A stretch of 64,000 bases of DNA from positions 124,001 to 188,000 of the forward strand of contig NZ_JACESA010000004.1 of NCBI RefSeq assembly GCF_013912065.1, given 5' to 3'. The notes beneath the pieces were generated by a model that saw nothing but the letters and a program-made list of their open reading frames with translations, ran no database searches and was not told the origin of the DNA. The stretch comes from Brevundimonas sp. GTDB lineage: Bacteria > Pseudomonadota > Alphaproteobacteria > Caulobacterales > Caulobacteraceae. Positions 44,485 to 53,528 of the stretch are shown piece after piece; within the stretch, counting starts at the first letter, position 1; each line of letters opens with the position of its first letter. Made by a program: the position numbers and the translations under genes.

Positions 44485-45768
44485 TTAGTCCTCGGGAGCC
44501 AGTCCGGCGCAGGTGGCGTCGCCGAGAACCGCCTGGCGACTGCACAGCGCCACGAGAGCGTCGCGATCCGCCTCGGCGCGGGCGCGCTCCGCATCGGCCA
44601 GTCTCGTCTCCGCGTCGAGACGATCGACCAGGGGCCGCTGATCCGCGTCGACCTCGTCGGATACGCTTCGGGCCGCGATGGCGCTGGCTTCGAGCGCCGC
44701 AATCGCCGCGACCTGACGCAGCCTCGCCGACCGGTCCGTATGATAGGCGGACAGCGCCCGCGCCTCTACCGCATCGCGTGTCGCCCGCGCCATGGCTTCA
44801 GCGCCGCGCGCGGTCGCGACCTGTTCGGAGACGCTGGCGGCGGTCGAACCGCTGTCGAACAGGACCCATCGCCCCTGCAGGCCGACCCGCCATTCGTCGC
44901 TGCTGTAGCCGGGAAAGAACTCGTCCCGGACCCTCGCGGCCCTGGCCGTCAGCGCGACCTGTGGACCAAAGCCGGCGCGCGCGCGGCGAACACTCGCCCT
45001 TGCGGCGTCGGCCGCAGCCTCGGCGGCGGCGATGTCCGGGCTGGATGCGGCAGCGGCGGCCAGATAGGCGTCGAGATCTCCGTTAAGCTCCGGCAAGTCG
45101 GGCAGAGGCGCGAGGGCGGAGGGGGCGCGCCCCACCAGACGTCGATATTCGGCCCGGGCGCCCTCCAGGCTCGATTGGGCCAGGGCGAGGCCGGCGGTCG
45201 CCTGGACCCGCCGCGCCGTCGCCTCGGCATAGTCCGAACGCGCGATCTCGCCGGCCTCGAACCGCTCCGCCGCCTGCCGGGCGATCTCCGCCATCAGGCC
45301 CGCCTGTCTGCGCGCCGTCTCCAGCCCCTGCTCGGCCAGGCGGACATTGGCGTAGGCCTGGGCCACGGCGACCGTCAGTTCCGCCTCGGCCGCGCGCAGA
45401 ATCTGTTCCGCCCGACGCCGGTCCGCGACCGCCCCGGCCACGCCGGCGTCGAGGGCGCCGCTCGCGAACAGGGGCTGCACGGCCTCGATCGCGGCCGTCG
45501 AGGGCGTGACATCCGCCGCGTCGAACCCGAAGAAGCCGTCGAGATCGTTGCGCCCCTGGGCCGCCATGGCGTTCAGCGATACGGTCGGGCCACGGGCCGC
45601 CCGTGCCTTGGACAGGCGCGCCCGGGCGGCGTCGCCGTCGGCCGATACCGCCGCGAGACGGGGATTGCCGGCACGCGCGGAGGCGACCGCCTGGCCAAGA
45701 TCATCAGCGGCCGCAGACGCGGGCGCACCGATCGCGATCAGGCCTGCAAGGACCGCCAGAGCCTTCAC
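44485..45768 (-). CDS. TolC-family outer membrane efflux protein
   Basis: The 427-residue protein has a signal peptide (VKALAVLAGLIAIGAPASAAA) and two OEP repeats rich in Ala-heavy helices (AEQILRAAEAELTVAVAQAYANVRLAEQGL; VALTARAARVRDEFFPG in pieces). It would form the outer-membrane channel for the RND pump whose adaptor and permease lie on the divergent strand. GTG 45768 overlaps the upstream DUF2892 stop (GTGA). Confidence 0.87.
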   Translation of the reverse strand: MKALAVLAGLIAIGAPASAAADDLGQAVASARAGNPRLAAVSADGDAARARLSKARAARGPTVSLNAMAAQGRNDLDGFFGFDAADVTPSTAAIEAVQPLFASGALDAGVAGAVADRRRAEQILRAAEAELTVAVAQAYANVRLAEQGLETARRQAGLMAEIARQAAERFEAGEIARSDYAEATARRVQATAGLALAQSSLEGARAEYRRLVGRAPSALAPLPDLPELNGDLDAYLAAAAASSPDIAAAEAAADAARASVRRARAGFGPQVALTARAARVRDEFFPGYSSDEWRVGLQGRWVLFDSGSTAASVSEQVATARGAEAMARATRDAVEARALSAYHTDRSARLRQVAAIAALEASAIAARSVSDEVDADQRPLVDRLDAETRLADAERARAEADRDALVALCSRQAVLGDATCAGLAPED

Positions 45769-45968
45769 CGGAACACGCTGCCCGACTTCAGGCCCAGCGC
45801 CTTGAACGCCATGGCCGCCGGGCAGAAGCCGGTGAAGGCCGCCTGCATCATGTTCAGCCCCGCGAAGACCGTCAGCCCTATCCACCAGGGATGAACGGTC
45901 AGGCTAAGCCCGACGCCGATCAAGACCACGAGACCCGCGAAAGCAAGGACGGCGCGATCGATATTCAT
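45765..45968 (-). CDS. DUF2892 small membrane protein
   Basis: The 67-residue protein starts MNIDRAVLAFAGLVVLIGVGL, has two membrane segments and the typical NMMQAAFTGFCPAAMAFKALGL, with one cysteine in the FCP motif. DUF2892 proteins often accompany rhodanese and sulfide genes. GGAGG precedes ATG 45968. The stop overlaps the tolC-like GTG. Confidence 0.87.
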   Translation of the reverse strand: MNIDRAVLAFAGLVVLIGVGLSLTVHPWWIGLTVFAGLNMMQAAFTGFCPAAMAFKALGLKSGSVFR

Positions 45969-46042
45969 GGGAACCTCCTCTTGAGAGACCGCCGTACCGT
46001 CGACGGACACCACTGCGGAGGTCCGGCCTCCGCGCCGCGACT

Positions 46043-47332
46043 TCATTCCTTGAGCTTGTGGGCGCCAATCAGATCGAGCGCCATCCTCTCGTAGAAGGGC
46101 ACGCTCTCGCCTCGCTTGATCTTGGAGATGAAGTATTTCTCGAAGCCGACCTTGGCGAGGTGCACCCATTTGCCGCTGGCCGCCCAGTTGATGTTACGCG
46201 GCGGAATCTGGGGCTGTGCGAAGAAGGCGACACCGCCGTCGCCGAAATCGGCCAGACATATGGCGTTCCAGGTCGCCTCGTTCGTCGGCGGCCTGCCGGC
46301 GATTTCTTCCGCGAGATTGTGCGCGATCGCGGTGACCATGCTCTCGATCATGAAACCGGTCTTCGGCACGCCCACCGGGACGGGGGTCGGGCCGAGGGGC
46401 GGAATGGCGACGCAGACCCCCAGGGAATAGACATTGGTGAAGGTCGGGTTGCGCTGGTGCTTGTCGGCGAGGATGAAGCCGCGTGGATTGACCAGGCCGT
46501 CGACACCGCGAACGGCCTCCACGCCGCGGAACGCCGGCAACATCATCGAGAAGGCGAAAGGCAGATCGTGCGTGGCCTTGACGCCGCCGCCCTCGGCCAT
46601 CTCCTCAACGTGCATGAGGCCGGACTCGACAGAGGTCACCCGGGCGTTCGTCACCCATTTGATTGAGCGCTGTCGCAGCTCGCTCTCCAGCAGGCCCTTG
46701 GTGTCGCCGACGCCGTCCAGCCCGAGATGACCGATGTAGGGCTCCGAGGTAACGAAGGTCATGGGAACCCTGTCGCGGACCTTGCGCCGTTTCAGCTCCG
46801 TGTCGAGGATCAGCGCGAACTCATAGGCTGGACCGAAGCAGGACGCCCCCTGAACGGCGCCGATGATCACCGGTCCCGGATTGGCGGCCAAGGCGTCAAA
46901 GGCGTCGCTGGCCGACTCGGCGTGATCGACGTGACAGACCGACTGGGTGAATCCCCCATGCGGACCGAGGCCTTCGATTTCATCAAAGGCCAAGTCAGGT
47001 CCGGTCGCGATCACCAGATAGTCGTACGAGAGCGCGTCTCCGTTGCCGAGGTCGATCTGGTTGTCGGCGGGTCGCACGCGAGCGGCGCCACAGGCCACGA
47101 AGCCGATGCCCCGCTTTTTCATGACCGGCGCCAGATCGACCTCGATCGCCTCCCGGTCGCGCCAGCCGACGGCGACCCAGGGGTTGGACGGGACGAAATG
47201 GAAGGTGGAGCCCTTGTTCACCACCATGACCTGGGCGCGGTCCTTCACAGCGCCCTTGATTTCGAACGCGGCAATGGACCCGCCGAGGCCGGCGCCGAGG
47301 ATGACGATGCGGGGCTTGGCGGCGTGGTTCAT
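46043..47332 (-). CDS. sqr: Sulfide:quinone oxidoreductase
   Basis: The 429-residue flavoprotein oxidises sulfide and passes electrons to quinone at the inner membrane. The FAD-binding GAGLGGSIAA is at residues 13-22. Cysteines C133 (SVCHVDHA), C165 (GASCFGP) and C307 (SLGVCVAIPP) match the redox/persulfide-carrying positions of this family. The C-terminus (KVGFEKYFISKIKRG) is the usual membrane-associating part. It is divergent from the rhodanese gene, with an AT-rich operator-like region between. Confidence 0.9.
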   Translation of the reverse strand: MNHAAKPRIVILGAGLGGSIAAFEIKGAVKDRAQVMVVNKGSTFHFVPSNPWVAVGWRDREAIEVDLAPVMKKRGIGFVACGAARVRPADNQIDLGNGDALSYDYLVIATGPDLAFDEIEGLGPHGGFTQSVCHVDHAESASDAFDALAANPGPVIIGAVQGASCFGPAYEFALILDTELKRRKVRDRVPMTFVTSEPYIGHLGLDGVGDTKGLLESELRQRSIKWVTNARVTSVESGLMHVEEMAEGGGVKATHDLPFAFSMMLPAFRGVEAVRGVDGLVNPRGFILADKHQRNPTFTNVYSLGVCVAIPPLGPTPVPVGVPKTGFMIESMVTAIAHNLAEEIAGRPPTNEATWNAICLADFGDGGVAFFAQPQIPPRNINWAASGKWVHLAKVGFEKYFISKIKRGESVPFYERMALDLIGAHKLKE

Positions 47333-47400
47333 GTTGGTCCTCCCGTTTTTCTAGGTCGGAGCGCCGCCGCGCCGCGACCAATGTGACTTGACCCATACCT

Positions 47401-47430
47401 ATTATATATAATATATGCAACTGTATAAAT
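47401..47430. promoter_or_regulatory. AT-rich divergent operator between sqr and rhodanese genes
   Basis: A perfect palindrome ATTATATATAAT (47401-47412) overlaps ATATATG (47411-47417). The ATATATG element recurs twice before the persulfide dioxygenase gene. This is a likely binding site for the SqrR/BigR-like repressor. Confidence 0.6.
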
Positions 47431-47457
47431 AATAACCCGCAACAGCAGGAGCGCCCA

Positions 47458-47814
47458 GTGACCGAAGCCGCAGATATCCTGAACATTCCCGCGCCAGACG
47501 CTCTCGCGGCCCAGGAGGCCGGCGCGGTGCTGATCGTCGATGTGCGCGAACCGGCCGAGTTCGCCGTCGAACGCATCGCCGGCGCGCTCAACCTGCCTCT
47601 GTCCAGCTTCGACCCCTCCAGCCTTCTAGCCGTGGTCGATCCTGGAAAGGTCATCTTTCAGTGCGGCTCGGGCATGCGCTCCATGAAGGCCGTGCTCGCC
47701 TGCCGCCTGTCCGGCCTTCCGGCGGATCGACATCTCGCGGGCGGCATCAACGCCTGGAAGCTGGCCGGCCTGCCGACCCTTCAAACCGACCCGGCCACCG
47801 GCCGGCCGCTCTGA
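47458..47814 (+). CDS. Rhodanese-domain sulfurtransferase
   Basis: The 118-residue single-domain rhodanese has the active loop C69-G-S-G-M-R74 in VIFQCGSGMRS and the CH2A-like DVREPAEF. It would move sulfane sulfur from persulfide to acceptors, linking SQR and the dioxygenase. GTG 47458 is preceded by AGGAG. It heads the plus-strand operon that includes the RND efflux genes. Confidence 0.9.
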   Translation: MTEAADILNIPAPDALAAQEAGAVLIVDVREPAEFAVERIAGALNLPLSSFDPSSLLAVVDPGKVIFQCGSGMRSMKAVLACRLSGLPADRHLAGGINAWKLAGLPTLQTDPATGRPL

Positions 47815-47836
47815 ACCCCGCCCCGGGAACGTCGAC

Positions 47837-48874
47837 ATGAACCGCACCACCGTCCGCCTCGTCGCCGCGGCCCTGCTCGCCGCCTCCCCGCTCGCCGCCT
47901 GCGGCAAGGGACCGGAGCCGGAGAAGGAGGCCTCGCCCGCCCCCGCGGCGAATTCGGTCACGGTCGTTCATCGGATGATCCCGGACATGAAGCCCGTCGC
48001 CGGCGAGATCACCACCCGCGACATGGGCCAGGCCGTCGCCCGCACGGGCGGCACCTTGATTCAGTTGAACGTCCGCGAAGGCGACAGGGTGCGGGCCCGC
48101 CAGGTTCTCGGCGTCGTGCGCGACGCCCGTACGGGTTTCGAAACGGCCAGCTATGCGGCCCTGGCGCGCGCCGCCGAGGCCGAGGCCGAACGCGCCCAGG
48201 CGGATCTGAACCGCACGCGCGGCCTGTTCGAAAAGGGCGTCTACGCCCAGGCCAGGCTCGACCAGGTCGAGGCCGCCGCTCGCGCCGCGCGCGGCAATCT
48301 GGACGCCGCGCGCGCCCAGCGCGCCGCCAGCGCCGAAATGGGCGCCCAGGGCGCCATACTTTCCCCCAGCGCCGGACGCGTCCTGCGCGCGGACGTGCCG
48401 GTGGGGTCGGTGGTGATGCCGGGCCAGGCGGTCGCGGTCGTCACCTCGGGCCCGGTCGTCGTCCGCGTCCAGTTGCCGGAGGGCCAGGCCGGCGCGCTTC
48501 GCGTCGGAACCCGGGTTCAGATGACCCCCGACGGACCGGACCAGGCGGTGGTCGAGGCGCCGGTCATTCAGGTCTATCCCGCGATCGAGGCTGGCCAGAT
48601 CGTGGCCGACATCGACGCCTCGGGCCTCGACGCCTCTCTGATCGGGCGGCGGATCGGCGTTCGCCTACCCGTCGGAGAGCGCGAAGCCATAGTGCTGCCG
48701 CGCCGCCTCGTCGCGACCCGGTTCGGCGTCGATTACGTCCGCCTCGCCAACGGCCAGGAGACGCCGGTCCAGACCGCGCCCGGCCCAGACCCCGACTCGA
48801 TCGAGATACTCAGCGGACTGCGGGTCGGCGACCGCGTCGCCCCGCCTGCCGCGCCCGCCGCGACCCATCGATAG
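47837..48874 (+). CDS. RND efflux periplasmic adaptor lipoprotein
   Basis: The 345-residue membrane-fusion protein has a lipobox LAAC (Cys22). The lipoyl halves GGTLIQLNVREGDRVRARQVLGVV (in two parts) flank a helical hairpin (about 90-155), followed by the beta-barrel domain (VVRVQLPEGQAGALRVGTRV). It connects the permease to the TolC-like channel. It lies 22 bases after the rhodanese gene and 10 before the permease, one operon. Confidence 0.9.
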   Translation: MNRTTVRLVAAALLAASPLAACGKGPEPEKEASPAPAANSVTVVHRMIPDMKPVAGEITTRDMGQAVARTGGTLIQLNVREGDRVRARQVLGVVRDARTGFETASYAALARAAEAEAERAQADLNRTRGLFEKGVYAQARLDQVEAAARAARGNLDAARAQRAASAEMGAQGAILSPSAGRVLRADVPVGSVVMPGQAVAVVTSGPVVVRVQLPEGQAGALRVGTRVQMTPDGPDQAVVEAPVIQVYPAIEAGQIVADIDASGLDASLIGRRIGVRLPVGEREAIVLPRRLVATRFGVDYVRLANGQETPVQTAPGPDPDSIEILSGLRVGDRVAPPAAPAATHR

Positions 48875-48884
48875 GAAGCTTCCG

Positions 48885-51800
48885 ATGAACCTGGGACTGT
48901 CGGGCCGGCTGACCTCCGCCTTCATTCGTTCGCCGCTCACGCCGCTGATCCTGATGGCGGCCTTGGCCATGGGTCTGCTGGCTGTGATGAGCATCCCGCG
49001 CGAAGAGGAACCTCAGATCAGCGTGCCGATGATCGACATCATCGCGCCTGCGCCGGGCCTGGCGGCGCCGGACGCGGTCGAACTGGTCGGCAAGCCGCTG
49101 GAGGCCATCGTCAAGGCGATCCCGGACGTCGATCACGTCTACACCTTCGCCGACGACGATCAGGTGATGGTGGTCGCGCGCTTCAAGGTCGGCACCCATC
49201 CCGACAACGCCGTGGTCCGCGTCCACGAGAAGCTGCGCGCCAGCATGGACCGGCTTCCGCAGGGCGTGCCGGAGCCGATCGTCAAGGCCAAGGGCATCAA
49301 CGACGTGCCGATGCTGACCCTCACGCTCTCGGCCGACGCCGCGCACCAGGACCGCTGGGACCAGGCCACCCTGCGCACCATCGCCGACCAGCTCCAGACC
49401 GAGGTTGTCAAGGTTCAGGACGTCGGCCAGACCTTCATCGTCGGCGGTCAGCCCGAGGAAATCCGCATCGCGCCGGACCCGGCCCGCCTGGCGTTGAACG
49501 GCGTGTCGCTCGGCGGCCTGATGGACACGGTCCGTCAAGCCAACCGCGCGTTTCCGGGCGGCTATGTCCGGCAGGACGGGGGAGTTCGATCGGTTATCGC
49601 CGGCCGAACCCTGTCGTCCGTCAACGACATCGAGCTTCTGGAAATCCCGACCGCGAGCGGCGGGGTCGTCACCGTGCGCGACGTGGCTCAGGTCACCCGC
49701 GGGCCGGCCGACGACCAGTCGCGCGTCTCGCGCTGGTCGCGCGACGCGAATGGCCGCTGGACCGAGGCCCCGGCCGCAACCCTGGCCATTTCCAAGCGTG
49801 AAGGCGCCAACGCCGTGGTGGTCGCCGAGGCCGTGCTGCAACGGGTTGAAAGCCTGAAGGGCGACCTGCTGCCCGACGGACTGAACGTCGCCGTGACGCG
49901 CGACTATGGCGAGACGGCCAACGAGAAAGCCAATGAGCTACTGTTCCACCTCGCCCTCGCCACGGCCTCCATCGTCGCCCTGATCGGCTTCGCCATCGGC
50001 TGGCGCGAAGCCGCCGTCACGGCGGTCGTGATCCCCACCACCATCCTGCTGACCCTCTTCGCGTCCAACCTGATGGGCTACACCATCAACCGCGTCAGTC
50101 TGTTCGCGCTGATCTTTTCGATCGGCATTCTCGTCGACGACGCCATCGTCGTGATCGAGAACATCGCACGCCACTGGGCCATGAAGGATGAGCGACCCCG
50201 TATCCAGGCAGCCATCGAGGCGGTCGCGGAGGTGGGCAACCCCACCGTTGTCGCCACCCTGACTGTGGTCGCCGCCCTCCTGCCCATGTTGTTCGTCTCG
50301 GGCCTGATGGGACCGTATATGGCGCCCATCCCGGTCAACGCCTCGGCGGCCATGATCTTCAGCTTCTTCGTCGCCATGGTCATCGCGCCATGGCTCATGG
50401 TCCGGTTCGCCCGCAAGGCGCTGGTCGGCGACCATGACGCCGGGAGCCACGGACATGACGAGGGCTGGCTGGGGCGCGCCTATCGCCGCGTCGCCGGCGG
50501 GATCATCGCGACGCGCCGGTCGGCGTGGACCTTCCTGATCGTAGTCGGCATGGCGACCCTGCTGGCCATGTCGATGTTCTACTTCAAGGCCGTCACGGTG
50601 AAGCTGCTGCCCTTCGACAACAAGTCGGAACTGATGCTGGTGGCGGATCTTCCCGAGGGCGCCAGCCTGGAGGAGACCCAGCGGGTTCTGGGCGAAGCCT
50701 CGGCGGTGGCGCGCCGGACCCCGGAAGTCGAAGCGATCGACAGCTATGCCGGGACGTCGTCGCCGTTCAATTTCAACGGCCTGGTTCGGCATTATTTCAT
50801 GCGCAGCCAGCCCGAGCAGGGCGATCTCTCGATCACCCTGGCCGCGAAGGGCGCGCGCAAACGCGCCAGCCACGCCATCGCGCTCGACCTGCGCGAACGG
50901 CTCGCCGACCTGCCCCTTCCCGCCGGCACGGCCCTGAAGGTGGTCGAAGCCCCGCCGGGACCGCCGGTCATGGCCACGCTTCTCGCCGAGGTCTACGGCC
51001 CCGACGCCGCGACCCGGCGCGCGGTCGCCGACAAGCTGAAGCAGCTGTTCGGGTCGGTGCCCTTCATCGTCGACATCGACGACAGCTACGGCGTCGCCCG
51101 TCCGCGCCTGCGCCTGACGCCGGATCGGACCCAGATCGAACGATTCGGAGCCAGCGAACGGGATGTGCTGGATTCCATCGGCGCGGTGGTGGGCGGACAG
51201 ACCATCGGATACGCCCACCGCGGCGAGGGACGCGACCCCTTGGCGATCACCGTCAGACTGCCGCAATCCGCCCGCACCTGGGACGAGGCCCTGGCCTCGA
51301 CACCGGTCGCCGCCGCCGGCCCAGGCGGGCGTCTGGTCGCTCTCGGCGAACTGGTGACGGCTCGGAACGAGGCGGGATCGACCCATATCTATCGTCGCGA
51401 CGGCCGGGACGTGGACATGGTGATGGCCGAACTGGCCGGCCAGTACGAAGCCCCCATCTACGGCATGCTGGCGGTCGACAAGGCGGTGCGGAACGCCGAC
51501 TGGGGCGCCCTGCCCCGCCCCGAAATCCGACTGAACGGCCAACCCGAGGATGAAAGCCGCCCGTCGATCCTGTGGGACGGCGAATGGGAGATCACCTGGG
51601 TGACCTTCCGCGACATGGGCGCCGCCTTCATGGTGGCGATCCTGGGGATCTACGTCCTTGTGGTGGCGCAGTTCAAAAGCTTCCGCCTGCCCCTCGTCAT
51701 CCTGACGCCCATCCCCCTGACCCTGGTCGGGATCGTGATCGGCCATATGCTGTTCGGGGCGCCCTTCACGGCGACGTCGATGATCGGCTTCATCGCCCTG

Positions 51801-52088
51801 GCGGGGATCATCGTCAGGAATTCCATCCTGCTGGTGGATTTCATCCGGCACAGCACGACCGAGGACAAATCGCTGCGCGAAACCTTGCTCGAGGCCGGGG
51901 CCATCCGGTTCAAACCCATCGTCCTGACCGCGCTGGCGGCGATGATCGGCGCGGCCGTGATCCTGTTCGATCCCATCTTCCAGGGCCTGGCCATCAGCCT
52001 GCTGTTCGGCCTCGCCTCTTCCACGCTTCTGACCGTTCTGGTGATCCCCGCGATCTATGTGGTGCTGCGCGATGACCACCCCAGCTGA
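48885..52088 (+). CDS. RND efflux permease
   Basis: The 1067-residue protein is a complete RND transporter: N-terminal helix PLILMAALAMGLLAVMSIP, then EEEPQISVPMIDI, two large periplasmic loops and 12 predicted helices. The proton-relay aspartates are in GILVDDAIVVIENIARH near residue 412. The substrate cannot be read from sequence; it is not of the heavy-metal CusA type by obvious motifs. Location in the sulfide module suggests export of a reactive sulfur or thiol product, as inference. Its stop overlaps the ArsR gene. Confidence 0.92.
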   Translation: MNLGLSGRLTSAFIRSPLTPLILMAALAMGLLAVMSIPREEEPQISVPMIDIIAPAPGLAAPDAVELVGKPLEAIVKAIPDVDHVYTFADDDQVMVVARFKVGTHPDNAVVRVHEKLRASMDRLPQGVPEPIVKAKGINDVPMLTLTLSADAAHQDRWDQATLRTIADQLQTEVVKVQDVGQTFIVGGQPEEIRIAPDPARLALNGVSLGGLMDTVRQANRAFPGGYVRQDGGVRSVIAGRTLSSVNDIELLEIPTASGGVVTVRDVAQVTRGPADDQSRVSRWSRDANGRWTEAPAATLAISKREGANAVVVAEAVLQRVESLKGDLLPDGLNVAVTRDYGETANEKANELLFHLALATASIVALIGFAIGWREAAVTAVVIPTTILLTLFASNLMGYTINRVSLFALIFSIGILVDDAIVVIENIARHWAMKDERPRIQAAIEAVAEVGNPTVVATLTVVAALLPMLFVSGLMGPYMAPIPVNASAAMIFSFFVAMVIAPWLMVRFARKALVGDHDAGSHGHDEGWLGRAYRRVAGGIIATRRSAWTFLIVVGMATLLAMSMFYFKAVTVKLLPFDNKSELMLVADLPEGASLEETQRVLGEASAVARRTPEVEAIDSYAGTSSPFNFNGLVRHYFMRSQPEQGDLSITLAAKGARKRASHAIALDLRERLADLPLPAGTALKVVEAPPGPPVMATLLAEVYGPDAATRRAVADKLKQLFGSVPFIVDIDDSYGVARPRLRLTPDRTQIERFGASERDVLDSIGAVVGGQTIGYAHRGEGRDPLAITVRLPQSARTWDEALASTPVAAAGPGGRLVALGELVTARNEAGSTHIYRRDGRDVDMVMAELAGQYEAPIYGMLAVDKAVRNADWGALPRPEIRLNGQPEDESRPSILWDGEWEITWVTFRDMGAAFMVAILGIYVLVVAQFKSFRLPLVILTPIPLTLVGIVIGHMLFGAPFTATSMIGFIALAGIIVRNSILLVDFIRHSTTEDKSLRETLLEAGAIRFKPIVLTALAAMIGAAVILFDPIFQGLAISLLFGLASSTLLTVLVIPAIYVVLRDDHPS

Positions 52089-52368
52089 TCCACAAGCCAG
52101 CGTCGATCTCCTGAAGGCCATGGCCAGTCCGGTGCGGTGGATGATACTCACCAGACTGGCCGAGGGATCCTGTGTCGTCGGACCCTTGGTGGAGATGACT
52201 GGCGAAGCTCAGTCGAGCGTTTCGCAGCACCTGCACCGCCTGCGGGCCAGCGGCCTCGTCTCGTGCCGGAAACGCTCGACCTGGCGAGAATACGCCCTCG
52301 CGACCGGTGTCGATCGATTGATCGACGAGGTGCGCCGCCTGGAACGAACGCTCAATCCCCAGACATGA
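52072..52368 (+). CDS. ArsR family regulator
   Basis: The 98-residue winged-helix protein (ASPVRWMILTRLAEG; SSVSQHLHRLRASGLVSCRKR) begins inside the RND permease stop region, overlapping it by 17 bases. Two cysteines (GSCVVG, VSCRKR) are present but do not form the metal site of the ArsR ELCVC type. It probably regulates the efflux operon. Its 3' end overlaps the convergent SqrR-like gene by 17 bases. Confidence 0.82.
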   Translation: MTTPADPQASVDLLKAMASPVRWMILTRLAEGSCVVGPLVEMTGEAQSSVSQHLHRLRASGLVSCRKRSTWREYALATGVDRLIDEVRRLERTLNPQT

Positions 52369-52768
52369 GTCTGGCGAATTGGGCGGCGTCGCCCTGACGC
52401 TTTGGTATTGTCGCCTCGTCCGAATTCTTGGCAAGCCGCTGCGTCAGCGACCGGGCGTCCTTGCAGAAGATTTCATACAGCATCGCCATGACGGCCTCGG
52501 CGCGGTCATCGGCGATGGAATAATAGATCGAGCGCGACTCGCGACGGGTCTTCACCAGTCCGGACTGACGCAGTTCGCCCAGTTGCTGGGACAGCCCGGG
52601 CTGGCGGATGCCGAGGTCCTGTTCCAACTGCCCCACCGACCGTTCTTCCTGCGAGATGTGGCAGAGGATCAGCAACCGGTTGGCGTTGGCGAGCTGACGC
52701 AGCAGATCCGCCGCCTGGGGCGCCTTTTCCTTCAACTGCTCCATGACCGCCGGGTCGACGGGGCTCAT
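52352..52768 (-). CDS. Persulfide-sensing ArsR regulator, SqrR/BigR-like
   Basis: The 138-residue protein has an ArsR HTH (VGQLEQDLGIRQPGLSQQLGELRQSGLV, with breaks) and two cysteines, C36 in LLILCHIS and C102 in EIFCKD. Their 66-residue spacing equals that of the sensor pair in SqrR, which forms a tetrasulfide bridge with persulfide and releases DNA. It should repress the sulfide genes until sulfane sulfur rises. ATG 52768 overlaps the peroxiredoxin stop by 4 bases; the longer frame was rejected. Confidence 0.87.
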   Translation of the reverse strand: MSPVDPAVMEQLKEKAPQAADLLRQLANANRLLILCHISQEERSVGQLEQDLGIRQPGLSQQLGELRQSGLVKTRRESRSIYYSIADDRAEAVMAMLYEIFCKDARSLTQRLAKNSDEATIPKRQGDAAQFARLMSGD

Positions 52769-53421
52769 TTCCGACGCTCCCGATAGTACCAGAGCTCCCC
52801 GTCCGCGAGCGCCCCGTCCACAAGCGTCGAATCCAGGTCGACTGCGGCGGGCTCCAGCAGGGCCTGCCCTTCGCTCCAGCCTTCCGGCGTGGAGGCGCCC
52901 TCGCGATCGGACGCCTGCAGGGCCTGAACCAGCCGCAGCAGTTCGGCGACCGATCGACCGACCGTCATCGGATACCAGCTGAGGGCCCGGATCACGCCCT
53001 GGGGGTCGATCACGAAGGTCGCCCTCACCGTGGCGCTGTCCGGCGAAGCGGGGTCCAGCATGCCGAAGGCCTGGCCGATCACCATCGACGGATCCTCGAT
53101 GATCGGAAACTCGACCTTGACGCCCAGCCGATCGTGAATGTCCTTCAACCAGGCCAGGTGCGAATAGAGACTGTCCACCGACAGGGCCATCAGATCGCAC
53201 CCGATCGCCGAGAAGTCCGCCTGCCGCCGGGCCAGGCCGATAAACTCGCTCGTGCAGACCGGCGTGAAATCGGCCGGATGGGAAAACAGAACCAGCCAGC
53301 GGCCGCGGTAATCGCTGAGGCGCTTCTGACCCTGTGTGGTGCGCGCCGAAAAGTCCGGCGCGCGATCATTGATCCGCAGGGGGCGGGTCGTCGGATTTTC
53401 GGTCATTGAGCTGTCATCCAT
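52765..53421 (-). CDS. 1-Cys peroxiredoxin (Prx6/AhpC-TSA type)
   Basis: The 218-residue protein (or 213 from ATG 53406) has C56 in DFTPVCTSEF and is a close relative of the protein at 42332. It is cotranscribed with the SqrR-like gene through a 4-base overlap. Coupling with a persulfide sensor suggests a peroxide or persulfide-reducing role in this module. The choice between the ATGs at 53421 and 53406 is not settled; neither has a clear ribosome site. Confidence 0.87.
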   Translation of the reverse strand: MDDSSMTENPTTRPLRINDRAPDFSARTTQGQKRLSDYRGRWLVLFSHPADFTPVCTSEFIGLARRQADFSAIGCDLMALSVDSLYSHLAWLKDIHDRLGVKVEFPIIEDPSMVIGQAFGMLDPASPDSATVRATFVIDPQGVIRALSWYPMTVGRSVAELLRLVQALQASDREGASTPEGWSEGQALLEPAAVDLDSTLVDGALADGELWYYRERRK

Positions 53422-53479
53422 GACGCATGGCTAAACCGGGTCGCGACGGAACGCCACGCCCAAAATACACACTTGCACG

Positions 53480-53502
53480 ATATATGAAAAAATATATGTA
53501 AT
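53480..53502. promoter_or_regulatory. AT-rich operator upstream of persulfide dioxygenase
   Basis: ATATATG occurs at 53480-53486 and 53492-53498, a 12-base direct spacing, and ends in AATATATGTAAT. The same ATATATG appears in the sqr/rhodanese intergenic region. It lies between the divergent dioxygenase and peroxiredoxin genes. Confidence 0.55.
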
Positions 53503-53528
53503 AGATCCAATCAAGAGGGATTTACGCC

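Noticed and set aside
49938-52151. A 737-codon minus-strand open frame
   Set aside because: Antisense to the RND permease; rich in D, H and R with no domain.
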